A stretch of 64,000 bases of DNA from Przewalskia tangutica (lineage: Eukaryota > Streptophyta > Magnoliopsida > Solanales > Solanaceae), in the NCBI GenBank assembly GCA_029844215.1, contig CM056733.1, positions 51,163,142 to 51,227,141 on the forward strand. The letters run 5' to 3'. Below, piece by piece: positions 44,163 through 56,236 of this stretch. The translations under genes and the position numbers were made by a program. Position 1 is the stretch's first letter; each line of letters begins with the position of its first letter. The notes below the pieces were generated by a model that was not told the DNA's origin, ran no database searches, and worked only from the letters and a program-made list of their open reading frames with translations.

Positions 44163-47100
44163 AATCTCACGCCCACAACATCAATCATGCCCGTGGAATT
44201 CCTTCCTCACTGCCGGCAGTCTATGATATAACAACACCAAAGAGTACACATGAACACCAGGTCCCACCTGTGTCATAAGAACCGTACGGGGCAAGTACGA
44301 AGGCATAGCCACCAGAACCAACCTGCGTCATCAATCGACCAGGCAAGTAAAGCCAACTACCGTAACTCACGTACAAGTATGCTATGAACCGGCCGGAAGC
44401 GTAGGCATAGCCACCAGCACCAAACTGCGTCGCGCATCCGACCGGGGCAAGTACGAAAGCCACCTACCAGAACCGCCTGCGTCACCAAAAACACCTTATA
44501 ATCAGATCACGGCTGATCGGGCAATCGATAGCCTCTGCAGATCCACTGCATCACGTCGGCAGGGAAAGTCGTAGGCTAACCACCAGATCCACCCTGCATC
44601 ACGAAACTTCATCCTAACAGCTATAAACTAACTCACGGTCGACACGGCAAGTACGGCCGACTACGGATACCACTGCGCCCACGTGGCGACGGGGGCAAGT
44701 ACGAAGACCAACTACCAGATACCAAGCCGTAATCACGAGACTTCGCCACACAACTGAACGGGGCAAGTACGAAGGCTAACTACCAGATACCTCCTGCGTC
44801 ATGCCAATGACGGGGGCAAGTACGAAAACCAACTACCAGATACCAAGCCGTATCAGTAAACCTCATGGAGGGCTAGTCCATGGAACAACAATCCTAATGG
44901 AACCATACCCGTGGGCCACCCAACGTGTCAGTAGGTCCAAGGATATAACAAGATAACGCTCGTAGTGGAAGCATACTCGTGGGCCACCCAACGTGTCAGT
45001 ATGTCCATCAATCAACCAGATAGCCGGCCCTCCATCGAGAGACTCGGTAGCACAAAATCAAAACACTTGCACAACAAAGGCTATCACAACAAGCATAGGC
45101 AAGTTCAACGTACTCATAGACTTTCATTTTATTACAACAAATCCGGGTTTTAACCCCAAGGTACTACGTACTTTAACTCTTTAAAAAGATCCATTCCTTT
45201 CGCAAAAGTCACATGATACTAACACCCGTAGTATCCAAAATAGAGTAACTATTATTTTAAGTAAACCAAAACAATTCCCATACTTTTTTTTAAACCAAAT
45301 CACTTCTCCTTTTAAAGTCAAGTTACCATTTTAAATCCAATAATAAAACCATTCTTTTGTTTTCATAAAGTCGTTATAACTAACTTCTCATAAAGCTATT
45401 ATAACACTTTATGTTTTAAACCAATTTAAGACAAAACCATGCCTTTCGTTTAAACCAAAAAATCTTCAATTCCTCAAGTCTCTTTTCTTTTAGAAATCAA
45501 GTTCCTTACTTTGGAATTTAAGAAAATCAATACTTGTTTATAATGATCTTATTAAAGCAGCCATGATCTATAAAATGTAATACAATTTTGTCTTATCTTA
45601 GTTTCTATGCAGATGGAGGATTCTACTTGTTTTAATATAATTATTTGTCATTACATTTTCCTTTATTAACGCTGCAATGGCTTGTTCGATACTTATTCCC
45701 ATTTCCGATATCAATATAACATTATCCTTTTAAAGACCAAATACCCATTACTCATGAATGCGGTTTCACAACTTATTAACAATTCAAGTCTCTTACCTTT
45801 TAAAATCAACAAACCATTATTTTACCTACATAAAGTCGTTATAACTAACTTCCCATAAAGCTATTATAACATTTTTATGTTTGTGATCCAACCAAAATTC
45901 GTTTAGCACACGTACGTCTACCGTACTACATAGTTCACAACAATCATGCTAGAAAGGATAGGAAGAGGTTCACATACCTCGCGACGATTATCGACAAATA
46001 GCAAAATGCTCCAAAGTACTATAACCCTGCTAGCCTTTTTCACCCTTCAAGTAGAATACGCTACTCGTAGTACTTCAACCTATAAAGGCCACAAAACGTC
46101 TATCAACTTCTAGATCTCTTCGTAGAACAATTCTAAGTACAAGGTTCCTTATTCTACGAAAAATTCGGCAGCACCTCCCCTGTATAAACTTACCACCACC
46201 TCTTTCAAGGCCCGATACCAAACCAACAACTCCAAGGAGATTACACGTCTAACCGGACGTGTACAAAACTGCCCCACAATAATACTACACAAGTCTCAGA
46301 AATCTGATCCAATGTAAATACAGTTCAATTCTTTTTCAGTCCTCTTTCCATATATTCTATACACAACTATATACTACTACAACATGTAATCTCCAATTAC
46401 AATAGAAGGACATAGATCATTACCTCGATAAGCCCAAAATTATCCAATGCTTAAAAGTCGATCCTGAGCAACGTTTAGCTCCAATTCCTTACGTTCCAAA
46501 CCGCTCCAAGCAACCCTTAGACGCTCCTAACCAACTCCTCTTCAAGATCTAACTCCAAAAAGTGAAGAACACCTTAGGCTCAAATAGGGCAACTTTCGGC
46601 CAAGACAACTTTCTAGGCTAGGGGTGTGAAATCTTTTCTAACTCTTGGTTCACAATCTTCCTAACACCTTAAGGAAGAGCACTTAAAACTTTAAGAATTT
46701 TTGGACAACTTTTGCTCAAGGGGGAGGCTAAATGCCGAGAGGTACACAAGGGAGGGAGGGAGAATTGCCTTGGAAAATCTCAAGTGTGGGATGAAGTCTT
46801 GCATCCAAAGGGAGGGGTATTTATAGGGAAATCAAAGGCTAGGATCAAGGAAAGTGTGTGGTGAGATTGGGGGACAAGTGTGTGCCCACAAGCCACTTGT
46901 CCAAGCAAGACCAATCTTGAGACAAGTGGCTAGCCACATGTCACACAACAATCGGCCAAGATGGCCACTTGGAAACACATTTCGGCTACAAGCCACCTAG
47001 GGGGTGACATGTGTCGCTCTCCTACTCGTCTAAAATATTTCATCTCCCGAAAATATCCAAAATATCAAAAATAAAGTGGGCCCCACAAAACCGTAAATTT

Positions 47101-47334
47101 CTCCCGTGGGCCCCACGTGACCATTTCTGGAAAATAAAATCCATAATTCTAATATAATCCAAGAATTCCAAATACCAAATCTGGGAATCCAATTCCCATT
47201 AACGAACTTTTTTCCTTCACAAAATCCGGAAACTTTTCCGTCGAAAAATCACATCTTTCTTCCTTTCCAATATTAATGTCGTATTCTCGTACGTACGTCC
47301 TCACATACATACCCTGGAACTACGGGGTGTAACA
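44163..47334 (-). repeat. LTR G, duplicate part without E
   Basis: Nearly identical to G. Holds: repeat tract 44270-44870, stem-loops 45364-45413 and 45829-45879, conserved block 45538-45720, and TATA box 46818-46825. Shows the uninterrupted site of E at 46722-46735. No gene. Confidence 0.9.
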
Positions 47335-47412
47335 CAACACACCGATAACCAAGACTCTACTAGACACGGTCTGTAGACACTTTCCGAGAACTAACTGCTC
47401 TGATACCACTTT
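47335..47412 (-). other. Leader of C with primer-binding site, copy two
   Basis: The complement of TGGTATCAGAGC is at 47397-47408. This copy adjoins the complete 5' LTR of C. Confidence 0.9.
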
Positions 47413-48179
47413 TGTCACGACCCGACCTCGGGCCCGCGACTGGTGCCCTACCTGGGCACCCTTACAGGTATATATCGGAGAAAATCAGCGGAACATACAT
47501 GAAACTCATAACGTACATTAACAGGAAATAAACAACAGGCTAGCCGATAAGGCTACCTCCCTGGACATATATCTATATATATACATAGCCAAAAGCAGTT
47601 GCATCCTTCTTCTTTACAAACCGACCCACAAGATATGACTACAGACCTCTAAGAGTTTTTGACATAACCATTGTGAAGGGACAGGGCCCTGCCATACCCC
47701 TGAATATACATAATCTACATCAACAGGGACTCGCACCAAAAGATAAGCCTCCGGAGTGAATGAATTTTCTTCCCAAAAACTAAACAGAGATCCTAAGAAC
47801 GAGGATCACCAACCTGTGTACCTAATACCTGCGGGCATGAACGCAGCCCCCCGAAGGGGGTCAGAACAATAGATACCGAGTATGGAACATAAATAAGGTA
47901 CAATAACCAAATCATAACTGTATAAAAAAATGACAGGGCAAGTATATAAAAATTTAGTATCAGATCCTACCGTGTCATTTTAACTCATGAAATCAATCGT
48001 ACATTAGTCGTTCTTTTCCTTCTTTCAATAAGAATTAACATCATATTCTTACATACATACTTAAGATTTTGATCAAGTTCTTTTCCACATAACTTACATA
48101 TCTTACATAACATAATCCGACCCTTTATGGAGGGACTTCTCCTTTTGGAGCTTGCATTTATTATCCATACGTGATAGCG

Positions 48180-48770
48180 TAACCCGACCCATTTGCAGGA
48201 CACGGTGTACTGATGAATCATGTGACATAACCCGACCCACCTGTGGGGCTCGATGTTCTGATGAATCATGTGACATAACCCGGTCCACCTGTGGGGCTCG
48301 GTGTACTGTGGAATCTGTAGCATAATTCGGTCCGCCTGTGGGGCGCGGTGTACTGTGGAATCTGTAGCATAACTCGGCCCGCCTGTGGGGCGCGGTGTAC
48401 TGTGGAATCTGTAGCATAATCTGGCCCGCCTGTGGGGCGCGGTGTAAAATGACGTAACCCGACTCATTTTTGGGCGCAGTGTAATATGGAGTAACCGGCC
48501 TATATGTAGGATCGGTGTATCTCATAACATAACCCGATGTATGTGTAGGCTCGGTGTATCTCATAACATAACCCGATGTATGTGTAGGCTCGGTGTATCT
48601 CATAACATAACCCGACCTATGTGTAGGCTCGGTGTGTCTCATAACATAACCCGACCTATTTGTAGGCTCGGTGTATTACATAACATAACCCGACCTATTT
48701 GTAGGCTCGGTGTAACTTTCCTTACATAACGTAACCCGACCCGTTTACGCGACACGGTGTAATTCTCCTT
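48180..48770 (-). repeat. Composite tandem repeat in LTR C
   Basis: About six units of 47-48 bp ('cccacctgtggggctcggtg') followed by about six units of 39 bp ('cccgatgtatgtgtaggctc'). They share the core 'ctcggtgta' with the repeats of E and I. Confidence 0.9.
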
Positions 48771-48804
48771 ACATAACATTTTAACTCATATTTTCACTTC
48801 TTCT

Positions 48805-48847
48805 TAAGTCGTTATAACAACTTCCCATAAAGCTATTATAACAACCT
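48805..48847 (-). promoter_or_regulatory. Conserved LTR stem-loop (C)
   Basis: GTTATAA/TTATAAC inner arms. The loop AACTTCCCATAAAG is kept, and the outer arm is CTTAAG. Confidence 0.65.
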
Positions 48848-50610
48848 TTCATTTAAGAGAACTTAAGGCACTTTTATTTCTTAGTACATTGGGGAAACCA
48901 AACCCAAAAGTACTACGTACATTCATACTTATAAAAGAATCATGCCACACCTTCTCTTTTAAATCAATAAATTTCTTCTTTTAAAAACTTAAGTTACATA
49001 CCCTTTTGAAATCAATCTTCTTATCTTTTGAAATAAATCAAGAAGCCATATTTTTTAAATCAAGTCATTTCCACTTATAAAATCAAGGCTTATAGTCTTA
49101 AAACCTCGTATCATATACTCTTTAAAATCATGTCGCTTATACATATAAAATCATGTCATCTATACTTTAGAAATCAAGTCCATAACTTGATAAATAAAGT
49201 TTCATACACTTCCAAAACCAAGTAACTTATTCTCTTTAAAATCATATAACTTCCACTTATAAAATCAAGTCCCTTTTCACATATAAATTCAAGTCATTTT
49301 CAAATATAAAATCAACTTACTTACTTCAAATAAATCAAGGCACATAGCTTTAAATCAAACCTCATAACTACCTAACCATTCTTACCAACATCTCCCATAA
49401 GACTTGGTAAGGACTTAGGATAATTTAGACATACTTTTTACATAGAGTAAATCAACATACGTACCTCTTAGCTTCTAAGAGTAGAAGGAATCATGAAATA
49501 ACACCACATGTATATTTCATACGTAGAATCATGCCAAAAGAAGAAAGAGGTTCACATACATCGCGACGACTAACGATACGTAGCAATATGCTCCAAAGTA
49601 CTTCAACTTTGTTAGCTATTCCACCCTTTAAGTAGAATACACTACTCGTAGTACTTCAACCTATAAGGACCATAATACATCTATCAACTCCTAGCCTTTT
49701 TAAGGTAGAATAACACTAAGTGTAAAGTCACTTATTCTACGGAAAATTGGGCAGCATTTCCTTTGTTTCTACGTACTTTTCCACATTTTTCAAGGCCCGA
49801 AATCAATAATCAACATGCCACATTTAAGGCGCAAAAATTCAGCTAACCAAAGGGGATTACATGCCTAACAGGACGTGTAAAATTCTGCCCCACAATTTAA
49901 TATAAAACAGTCCATAATCTTTAGGCAATTCTCGGCAATATCAAGGACAACAACAACATCTATTTCTTTTCAATTCCTTTCTGATCCAAGTCGTTATTCG
50001 AATATGTAATATAAGTCATGATCAATTATAACGATTATATTCCTTTCCTTAAATAACATGCGACGATTATAACTAACAACTTTAATGACTAGCATGTCAA
50101 TTTTCGGTTTTAACATATCAACATGATCCAAATCTTTTCAAACATCATTCTATATAACACATGCTCACTTATCGACTACTACAACATGTAATCTTCAATT
50201 ACATTAAGAAGACGAAGATTTTTTTACCTCAATAAGCCCAAATCTAATCCAAGATTTAAAGTCGATCCTTAGAAACTTTAGCTCTTCTTCTCGACGTTCC
50301 AATCCACTCCAAGCAACCCTTAGAATCTTATGAAGAACTCCTCTTCAAGTTCCAACTCAAGTTATGAAAAACCCCTTAGGTTTTCATTTTGCGACTAACG
50401 TAATAACGTAATTTTTCCGGCATTTTTGTATTGAGATATCCTTAGAATACCTCTAGGGATCTTGGGTTTGAATATTGGGATTTATGAACCAAGATTGCAA
50501 AATTTTTTGTGTTCTTGAGGCACAAAGCCGAGAGCTCCTATTGAGCAACCAAGGATTTCTCAAATTTTTCTAAGTGTTGGATTTGTCTAGTCTTGCACTA
50601 GTAATGTGGA

Positions 50611-50616
50611 TATATA
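50611..50616 (-). promoter_or_regulatory. TATA box, LTR C
   Basis: TATATA about 475 bp from the U3 end, at the position used in the other LTRs. Confidence 0.45.
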
Positions 50617-51088
50617 CTACAACCAAGGGGTGAGATCAAAACAAATGTGTGGCTAGGATTGAGTCAAGAATGTCAAACTTAATTTGACCCTTGACTTGGT
50701 CCATTTTATCAAGCTACAACTTGGGCCACTTGGGCCTCTCATTATAGCCCAATATGGGCATGTGAGGGTGACATGTGTCGCCCCACGATTGGTCCATAAT
50801 ATTACATTTTCCAAAATTTTCATAATTGGTCAAAATGTCGAAAACCTCGTAGGCCCCACAAAATGTAAATTCTCTCGGGTGGGCCCTACGTGACCAACTC
50901 CCTAAATAAATTTCCACAATCTCAAATAACAATTCTGGTAACCCAATTCTTACTAACAAACATTTTTCCTTCCCGAGGTTCGGAAGATTTTCCTTAGAAA
51001 TAACAACTTTTTCTTTTGTTCAAATTTTTAAGTCCTGATTCCTTACGTACATTCTCTTTAACATGCCCTGGACTTACGGGGTGTAACA

Positions 51089-52267
51089 GAGATCCTCTTT
51101 TGTTTTGTTGAGATTCTTCAAAGTAAGTAGCAACATCACATTCAGCACAACCCCATTGTCGATAAATACTCAGCTAATGGCTTTGTCATTGATGTAAGCC
51201 TTCACATAAAGGGGCTTGAGGTGTTTAACCATATTTTCTATAGGCGTGCCAAATACGATGCTTAAAGTGTCCCAGTCTGGGTATCAGCCATTGTTTCCCA
51301 TTCTGCGTCTTCCACGCAAACATTACCTTCCAAGTTATCCAACATTGAGCGACTGGCCTAGAACTCACATGGGATTAGGCTGATCACTTCTATGTCTGCC
51401 CACATCTCTTTAACCAGGTCTTGGCTAAATAAATTAAGGATGGAATCTCCCACCTCGTTAAATTTGGTTGAAGAGAAGTCGATACTTTCTATCTCTTGGA
51501 GACACATGGATATCGACTGGGATCCTCTGATTGAGTCATCTGCCCGTTTTGTGGGATTGCCTCGGTTAGAAGTCCATATGAGGCATCATTCTCTTATCGG
51601 GGTTCCTCCATAAGATTGTCGGAAGATTGTTCATCCATTTTTTATTGACCCGATGTCTCTCATTCAGGTGTAATTGCCCCTGAAGCAACTGAACTGAATG
51701 CTTGCTCGATAGCCTCAACTATGGCAGACTCAGGAATCTCCTGATTTTTTGCTGCCTTGGTGTTATAAATTAGATGCAATGTTTGTTGCATTTTACACAA
51801 GGTCTTGTCATGTTGCATCCTTATTTTTTCGGTTCTGGATGCGACTCTCGGCGGTGCCTCTTTCTTCCGAAAGTCTGATTGATAGACCACTTCCCTTCCT
51901 TAGTGTTGGCGACTGGTTTAACCATTCTTCGAGGTCTCGCCTAATCCTCATTTCTTTCTATGATACGTAAAGATGAGACACTCTTGTTTACGTTAAACTT
52001 TACCACCATCTATTTGGTTTTAGGGAGTGGTTCTTCATCTATTCGAGGCATGCTCGGCTGTCGGTTGGTTGGCATCCGTACTTGCCCCAGGCCTATGTCT
52101 GGCGTCAATAGGGACCTTTCTGACCCTTATGGTTTTCTCTGAAGTTCTCGCTCGAAGTCTCTCACGTTTCTAGGACGGTCATGAAAATTGATCCTAGCTA
52201 ACTGCTTATTCTCACAAATATCATGTAGGATGCCTAACTAGTTGAATACGGAAGTCCTTGTGACCTT
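51089..52267 (-). pseudogene. Element H: gag C-terminal and protease region
   Basis: Old non-chromovirus Gypsy polyprotein, downstream half. The retropepsin start reads HLKPLYVKAYINDKAIS then VFIDNGVVLNVM, with the catalytic triplet Asp-Asn-Gly (Asp codon complement 51161-51163). C is inserted about 20 codons later, which cuts the gene. Frame pieces such as SVDIHVSPRDRKYRLL-like stretches lie between. Several stops are TGA where the family has CGA or TGG, as expected from C-to-T decay of methylated DNA. DNG proteases are usual in the Ogre/Tat/Athila group; the exact lineage is uncertain. Confidence 0.7.
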
Positions 52268-53333
52268 CTACCCTTCAGTCGGTTTCTTAGGGACCCATAC
52301 CCTTTTCATTGGTTGTTTCCCTTTGGTGTCTGTGGATTCATCGGGTTTAGAAAAAAACACCATAGATATTGGTACCGCAGGAAAGGGGTCGATATCAATA
52401 GACATTTCAACCATGCCCTTGTTGGCTAGCTTGAACCTCCCCTCTCTGATGCCGTTTTGGATCGCCTTCCTGAAGACCACACAATTTGAAGTAGAGTGAC
52501 TGTATGAATTATGTCACTTGCTGTACTTCTTGTCTTTGAGTTCCTCGATAGGCGGGATCCTGTGGCTATCGAGCAGTCGAATATGCTTATTCTCTGAGCA
52601 GATGATCAAAGATCTGATCTGCCTTTGTGATATCAAATAAGTAACCGACCCTGTCATCGGCTGAACTTATTTCCTTGCCCTTGACGACTTTCAAGGCTAG
52701 GAAGGAGTATACCTTACTCCTAACAATCTCGGCCACCATTGCGTCTGCCGTGCAATCAGCTAACTCCGAGTCTGACTCATCTGCTTCAATGATGGATACC
52801 AAGTGGGAGCCTCGATTTTGATTGGCTCTTCTACTCTCGTTCTCCTGGACGTACTGCTCTATTTGGCTATATTTTTTCGCTAACTAGCTCAGGTCAGAGC
52901 AAGATTTTCCCACCAACTTCTCCTTTAACTGAGGGTGCATATTATTGATTATCATGTGGGAACACTCAGATTCGGGGAAGTGCATAGTGCATTTTCCAAC
53001 CTTCTTTCTAAACTTCTCGATAAAATTGGCCCAGTTTTGCACAGAATCAGGAGCCAAAGAGAAGTATCATGCAAAGGTTGTTCCCGTTAGAGAGAGAGGG
53101 AATACCTACAACTTATGATACTCATTCTAACCATCTTCGCCGCATTGGGTGGTAAATCTACAAATGTGCTCGATAATGGATTTATCGTCGTCGCCAGAGA
53201 AGATAGCAAACTCTGATGTTTTGAAGCCTCTTGGCAAATATGTTATCCGATCTACCTATTCAGGGTTAGGCTTCTTATAGATGTTATCCAAAGGTTTCAG
53301 TTGGATGCCGAAATACCTCCGCATGGTGTTATC
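52268..53333 (-). pseudogene. gag: Element H: gag capsid and linker
   Basis: Upstream half of the same polyprotein. Near 53000-53070 it reads FSLAPDSVQNWANFIEKF and, before it, SLSLTGTTFA, the central capsid motif of the Retrotrans_gag family. There a TGA stands in place of the usual Trp. 52587-52802 gives VSIIEADESDSELADC... and YLFDITKADQIFDHLL. 52487-52519 gives HNSYSHSTSNC, and 52268-52480 gives VVFRKAIQNGIREGRFK and IDIDPFPA. This order is well known in plant Gypsy polyproteins annotated as retrotransposon gag/protease. I is inserted at 53334; the N-terminus is outside. Confidence 0.78.
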
Positions 53334-53837
53334 TGTCACGACCCGAACCCGGGCCCGTGACTGGTGCCTTACCCCGGGCACCCTAGTGATACAACATCAG
53401 AGAAAATCAGCGGAAATAAAAACATGAATATGAATTAAGAGACAAGATAAATAAACAGGCCAACCAAAACAGTTGCCTTCATCATATATACATAAATACC
53501 CGAACAGTTATCCTTTTTACAAACCCTGCCCACAACAAAGCATGCACTCTAAGATTTTTACAATGGTATGACGGACGGGGCCCCGCCATACCACGAATGT
53601 ATAAGAATCTCTGCACTCGTGGTAACATACCAAAAGATAAGCCTCCGAAGAAATGGGGCTTCCCGACACGCTGAACTGTGATCCTATGAGCGAGGATCCA
53701 CAACCGATGTACTTCCACCTGCGGCATGAACGCAGCCCCCCGAAGGAGGTCAGTACAACAGGTACCAAGTATGTGAAACTGTAAAAGACTGTAAATGAAA
53801 TCATAATAGTCTATATAAAGCAGGAGACATGTATGAT

Positions 53838-54080
53838 AACCAGATGAAATACGTGTCCCGGCCCATCCCGTGGGACTCGGTGTATAATCAGATAAAATAC
53901 GTGTCCCTGCCCATCTCGTGGGACTCGGTGTAAAATCAGATGAAATACGTGTCCCTGCCCATCTCGTGGGACTCGGTGTATAATCAGATGGAATACGTGT
54001 CCCTGCCCATCTCGTGGGACTCGGTGTATAATCAAATGAAATACGTGTCCCTGCCCATCTCGTGGGACTCGGTGTAGAAT
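53838..54080 (-). repeat. 48-bp tandem repeat in LTR I
   Basis: Five units containing 'gatgaaatacgtgtccc' and 'cgtgggactcggtgta', the same family as E's repeat read on the other strand. Confidence 0.92.
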
Positions 54081-54137
54081 CGTTCATAACAAATCAACCG
54101 GCCCTCCATCGAGAGACGCGGGGTACAGAAATACAAC

Positions 54138-54265
54138 AAAGGCTATCACAACAAGCATAGGCAAGTTTCACAACAACAAGCATAGGCAAGCTTCACAACA
54201 ACAAGCATAGGCAAGCTTTACAACAACAAGCATAGGCAAGCTTTACAATAACAAGCATAGGCAAG
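54138..54265 (-). repeat. 25-bp tandem repeat in LTR I
   Basis: Five copies of about 25 bp ('caagcataggcaagcttt'). A has two copies (near 2850) and G and E one. Confidence 0.85.
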
Positions 54266-54589
54266 TTATACACAACTCAAAGTACTTTCATTTTATGCCA
54301 AAGTCCGGGTTTTAACCCTAAAGTACTACGTACGTTAAATTCCTTTTAAAGATCCATTTCTTTTACAAAGGTCACCCGATACCCGTAGTATAAAAATAGA
54401 GTGACTAACATTGTTAAGTAAACCAAAATGCTTTCCTTTGTAAAATCAAGTAACAACCTTATTTTCCAAACGTTCAAGTTTGCCTAATTTCAAATGCTGA
54501 AGTTTCTCTTTTTAGAAAAGGTTTCGTAGTTCATAGTTTTAATCATTTAAAACATAATTCTCCTTTAAACGTTTTGAGAAACATATGTC

Positions 54590-54795
54590 TTATATGTGAG
54601 TAGGTTATTCTTGTTTATAATCAATCTTATTAAGCAGCCATGATCTAGGAAATGTAATATCATTTTGTCTCATCTTAGCTTCTATGCAGATGGAGGTTTC
54701 TACTGGTTTTAATATCATACTTCATTATTCAATATATTTTCCTTTATTAACGCTGCAGTGGTTTGTCGATACTCATTCTGATTTCCTAAATCAGT
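54590..54795 (-). promoter_or_regulatory. Conserved leader block (I)
   Basis: Same block as in A, E, F and G, with the CTGATTTC.TAAATCAG hairpin at 54778-54794. Confidence 0.6.
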
Positions 54796-54932
54796 AAAAC
54801 ATTATTCCTTTTAAAACCAAGTACTCATTACTCACGAATGAGGTTTCACACTTTTAACAAAATTCATATCAATACCATTAAGTCAAGTCTCTTATCTTAA
54901 AAAAAAATCAGTAAACCATTCTTTTTATCACT

Positions 54933-55163
54933 CTTAAGACGTTATACCTAACTTCCCATAAAGCTAGTACAACTCTTATGTTTTCAAAGCCAAGTATTAC
55001 TCTTCTTTCCAAAAATGTCTTTTTGAAACACTTCAAGTTCTTTATTACTACACATCAAATCCGTTATAAGTCAAATCAGTTACCCTTTGAAACCACAAAG
55101 CATTTTCTTACCTACATAAAGTCATATAACCAACTTCCCATAAAGCCGTTATAACACTTTATG
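54933..55163 (-). promoter_or_regulatory. Two conserved stem-loops (I)
   Basis: Copy one (54933-54980) has CTTAAG outer and GTTATAC inner arms, as E. Copy two (55115-55163) has CATAAAG/CTTTATG, as G. Both keep the AACTTCCCATAAAG loop. Confidence 0.68.
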
Positions 55164-56228
55164 TTTCAAACCAATCAAATACATTAAACACACGTATGCG
55201 TCTGCGTACTACATAGTTATACACATATCATGCTAGAACAGATAGGAAGAGGTTCACATACCTCGCGACGATTATCGACTAATAGCAAAGTGCTCCAAGT
55301 ACCTCAAACCGTCGGCTACTCCTTAAGCCAAGTAGATCACGCCATACGTAGTACTTCAACCTATAGAGGCCACAAGGCGCCTATTAACATCCTAGATCTC
55401 ACTGTAGAATATTCTACAGAAAATTGGCGACACCTCCCACATGGCAGCGTAAGTTTCCTCCTCTATCGAGGCCGGCTACCAAGCCAACTGAGGGGTTTGC
55501 ACGCCTAACCGACGTGTACAATTCTACTCACAATACTACACAAGTCTCATGTCTGATCCTATGTAATTACGATTCGATTCACTCTTAAAATTCAGGCTTA
55601 AGTCGCAAGACATTGCCGTAAGTATTATTCAGGCTTAAGTCAAAAGTCATTGCCGCACAAATATGTTCAATTCTATATATAGTATACTTTAACTATATAT
55701 TCCTATAAAATGTAATTTCCGATTACAACAGAAGGTCATGAGTGTTTACCTCGATAAGCCCAAAATTATCCAAGTTATATGTCGATCCCGAGCAAGGTTT
55801 AGCTCTACTCCGTGCGCTCAGGCCGCTCCAACCAACCCTTAGAAGTTCTAACCAACTTCTACTTATAACTTCAACTACGGGTGAAGATTTACTTAGGTTT
55901 TCGTTTTTGTGACTGAGGGAAGTATAATAGTATTTTTTGGGCTTTTGTATGAGTGTAACCTTGGGAAAACTACAAGGTATTTGGGCCAAGGTATTTGGGC
56001 ATTATAACAATACTTGGAGAGTATTTCTATACCACAAAGGGGGGTATTATACGAAGACAACTAGTCTAGGGGGTACCCACTAACCTCTACTGAGGGGAGG
56101 ATACTTTCGGCCAAGGGCTTCTCAAAGGGGAGGGGGTGTGGTGGACGAAAGAACAAGAGGGAGGGAGTATTTTAAGACTTAGATAGATTGCTCAAGTTTG
56201 GATGAAATAACTCTTCAACTTAGAGGGG

Positions 56229-56236
56229 TATTTATA
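56229..56236 (-). promoter_or_regulatory. TATA box, LTR I
   Basis: TATAAATA on the element strand, about 50 bp from the F insertion point. Confidence 0.6.

Larger units (their letters stand above)
44163..47703. repeat. Second copy of a 3.5-kb tandem segmental duplication
   Basis: Repeats in direct order the segment 31341-33924 plus 43195-44162: the inner part of G, C's leader and primer site, and the start of LTR C. It has no target duplications and no LTR-like ends, so it is not an insertion. Copy one contains E and copy two does not. At the junction C sequence (...cctgaa) meets G sequence (tctcacgcc...) with one extra base. Confidence 0.85.
19333..51088 (-). mobile_element. Element C: gag-only LTR retrotransposon hosting B, D, G and E
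   Basis: The outer minus-strand element. Its 3' LTR is split by B, and only the U3 end (19333-19648) is in the window. Its interior is 19649-21061 plus 30361-30752 plus 43795-43872, interrupted by D and by G with E. Its 5' LTR is 47413-51088, preceded by a partial duplicate at 43873-44162. Joined on paper, the interior is only about 1.9 kb and encodes gag alone. C itself lies in element H, so 51089-53333 is its right flank. Confidence 0.88.
47413..51088 (-). repeat. 5' LTR of element C
   Basis: Complete 3676-bp LTR, TGTCACGACCC...GGTGTAACA on the plus strand. Holds: repeat tract 48180-48770, stem-loop 48805-48847, TATA box 50611-50616, and a GGTGACATGTGTCGCCCC palindrome region near 50768, the place where B inserted in the partner. 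The adjoining 'gagat' (51089-51093) should be C's right target duplication. The long minus-strand frames over the repeats are by-products. Confidence 0.92.

Noticed and set aside
47985..48642. Two overlapping repeat-rich minus-strand frames of 160 and 179 aa
   Set aside because: They cover the 47-48 and 39-bp arrays of LTR C. Overlap in different frames and absence of any family resemblance argue against a gene.
53482..54087. 201-aa minus-strand frame
   Set aside because: Runs through the 48-bp array and U5 of LTR I. The equivalent frame is not open in E.
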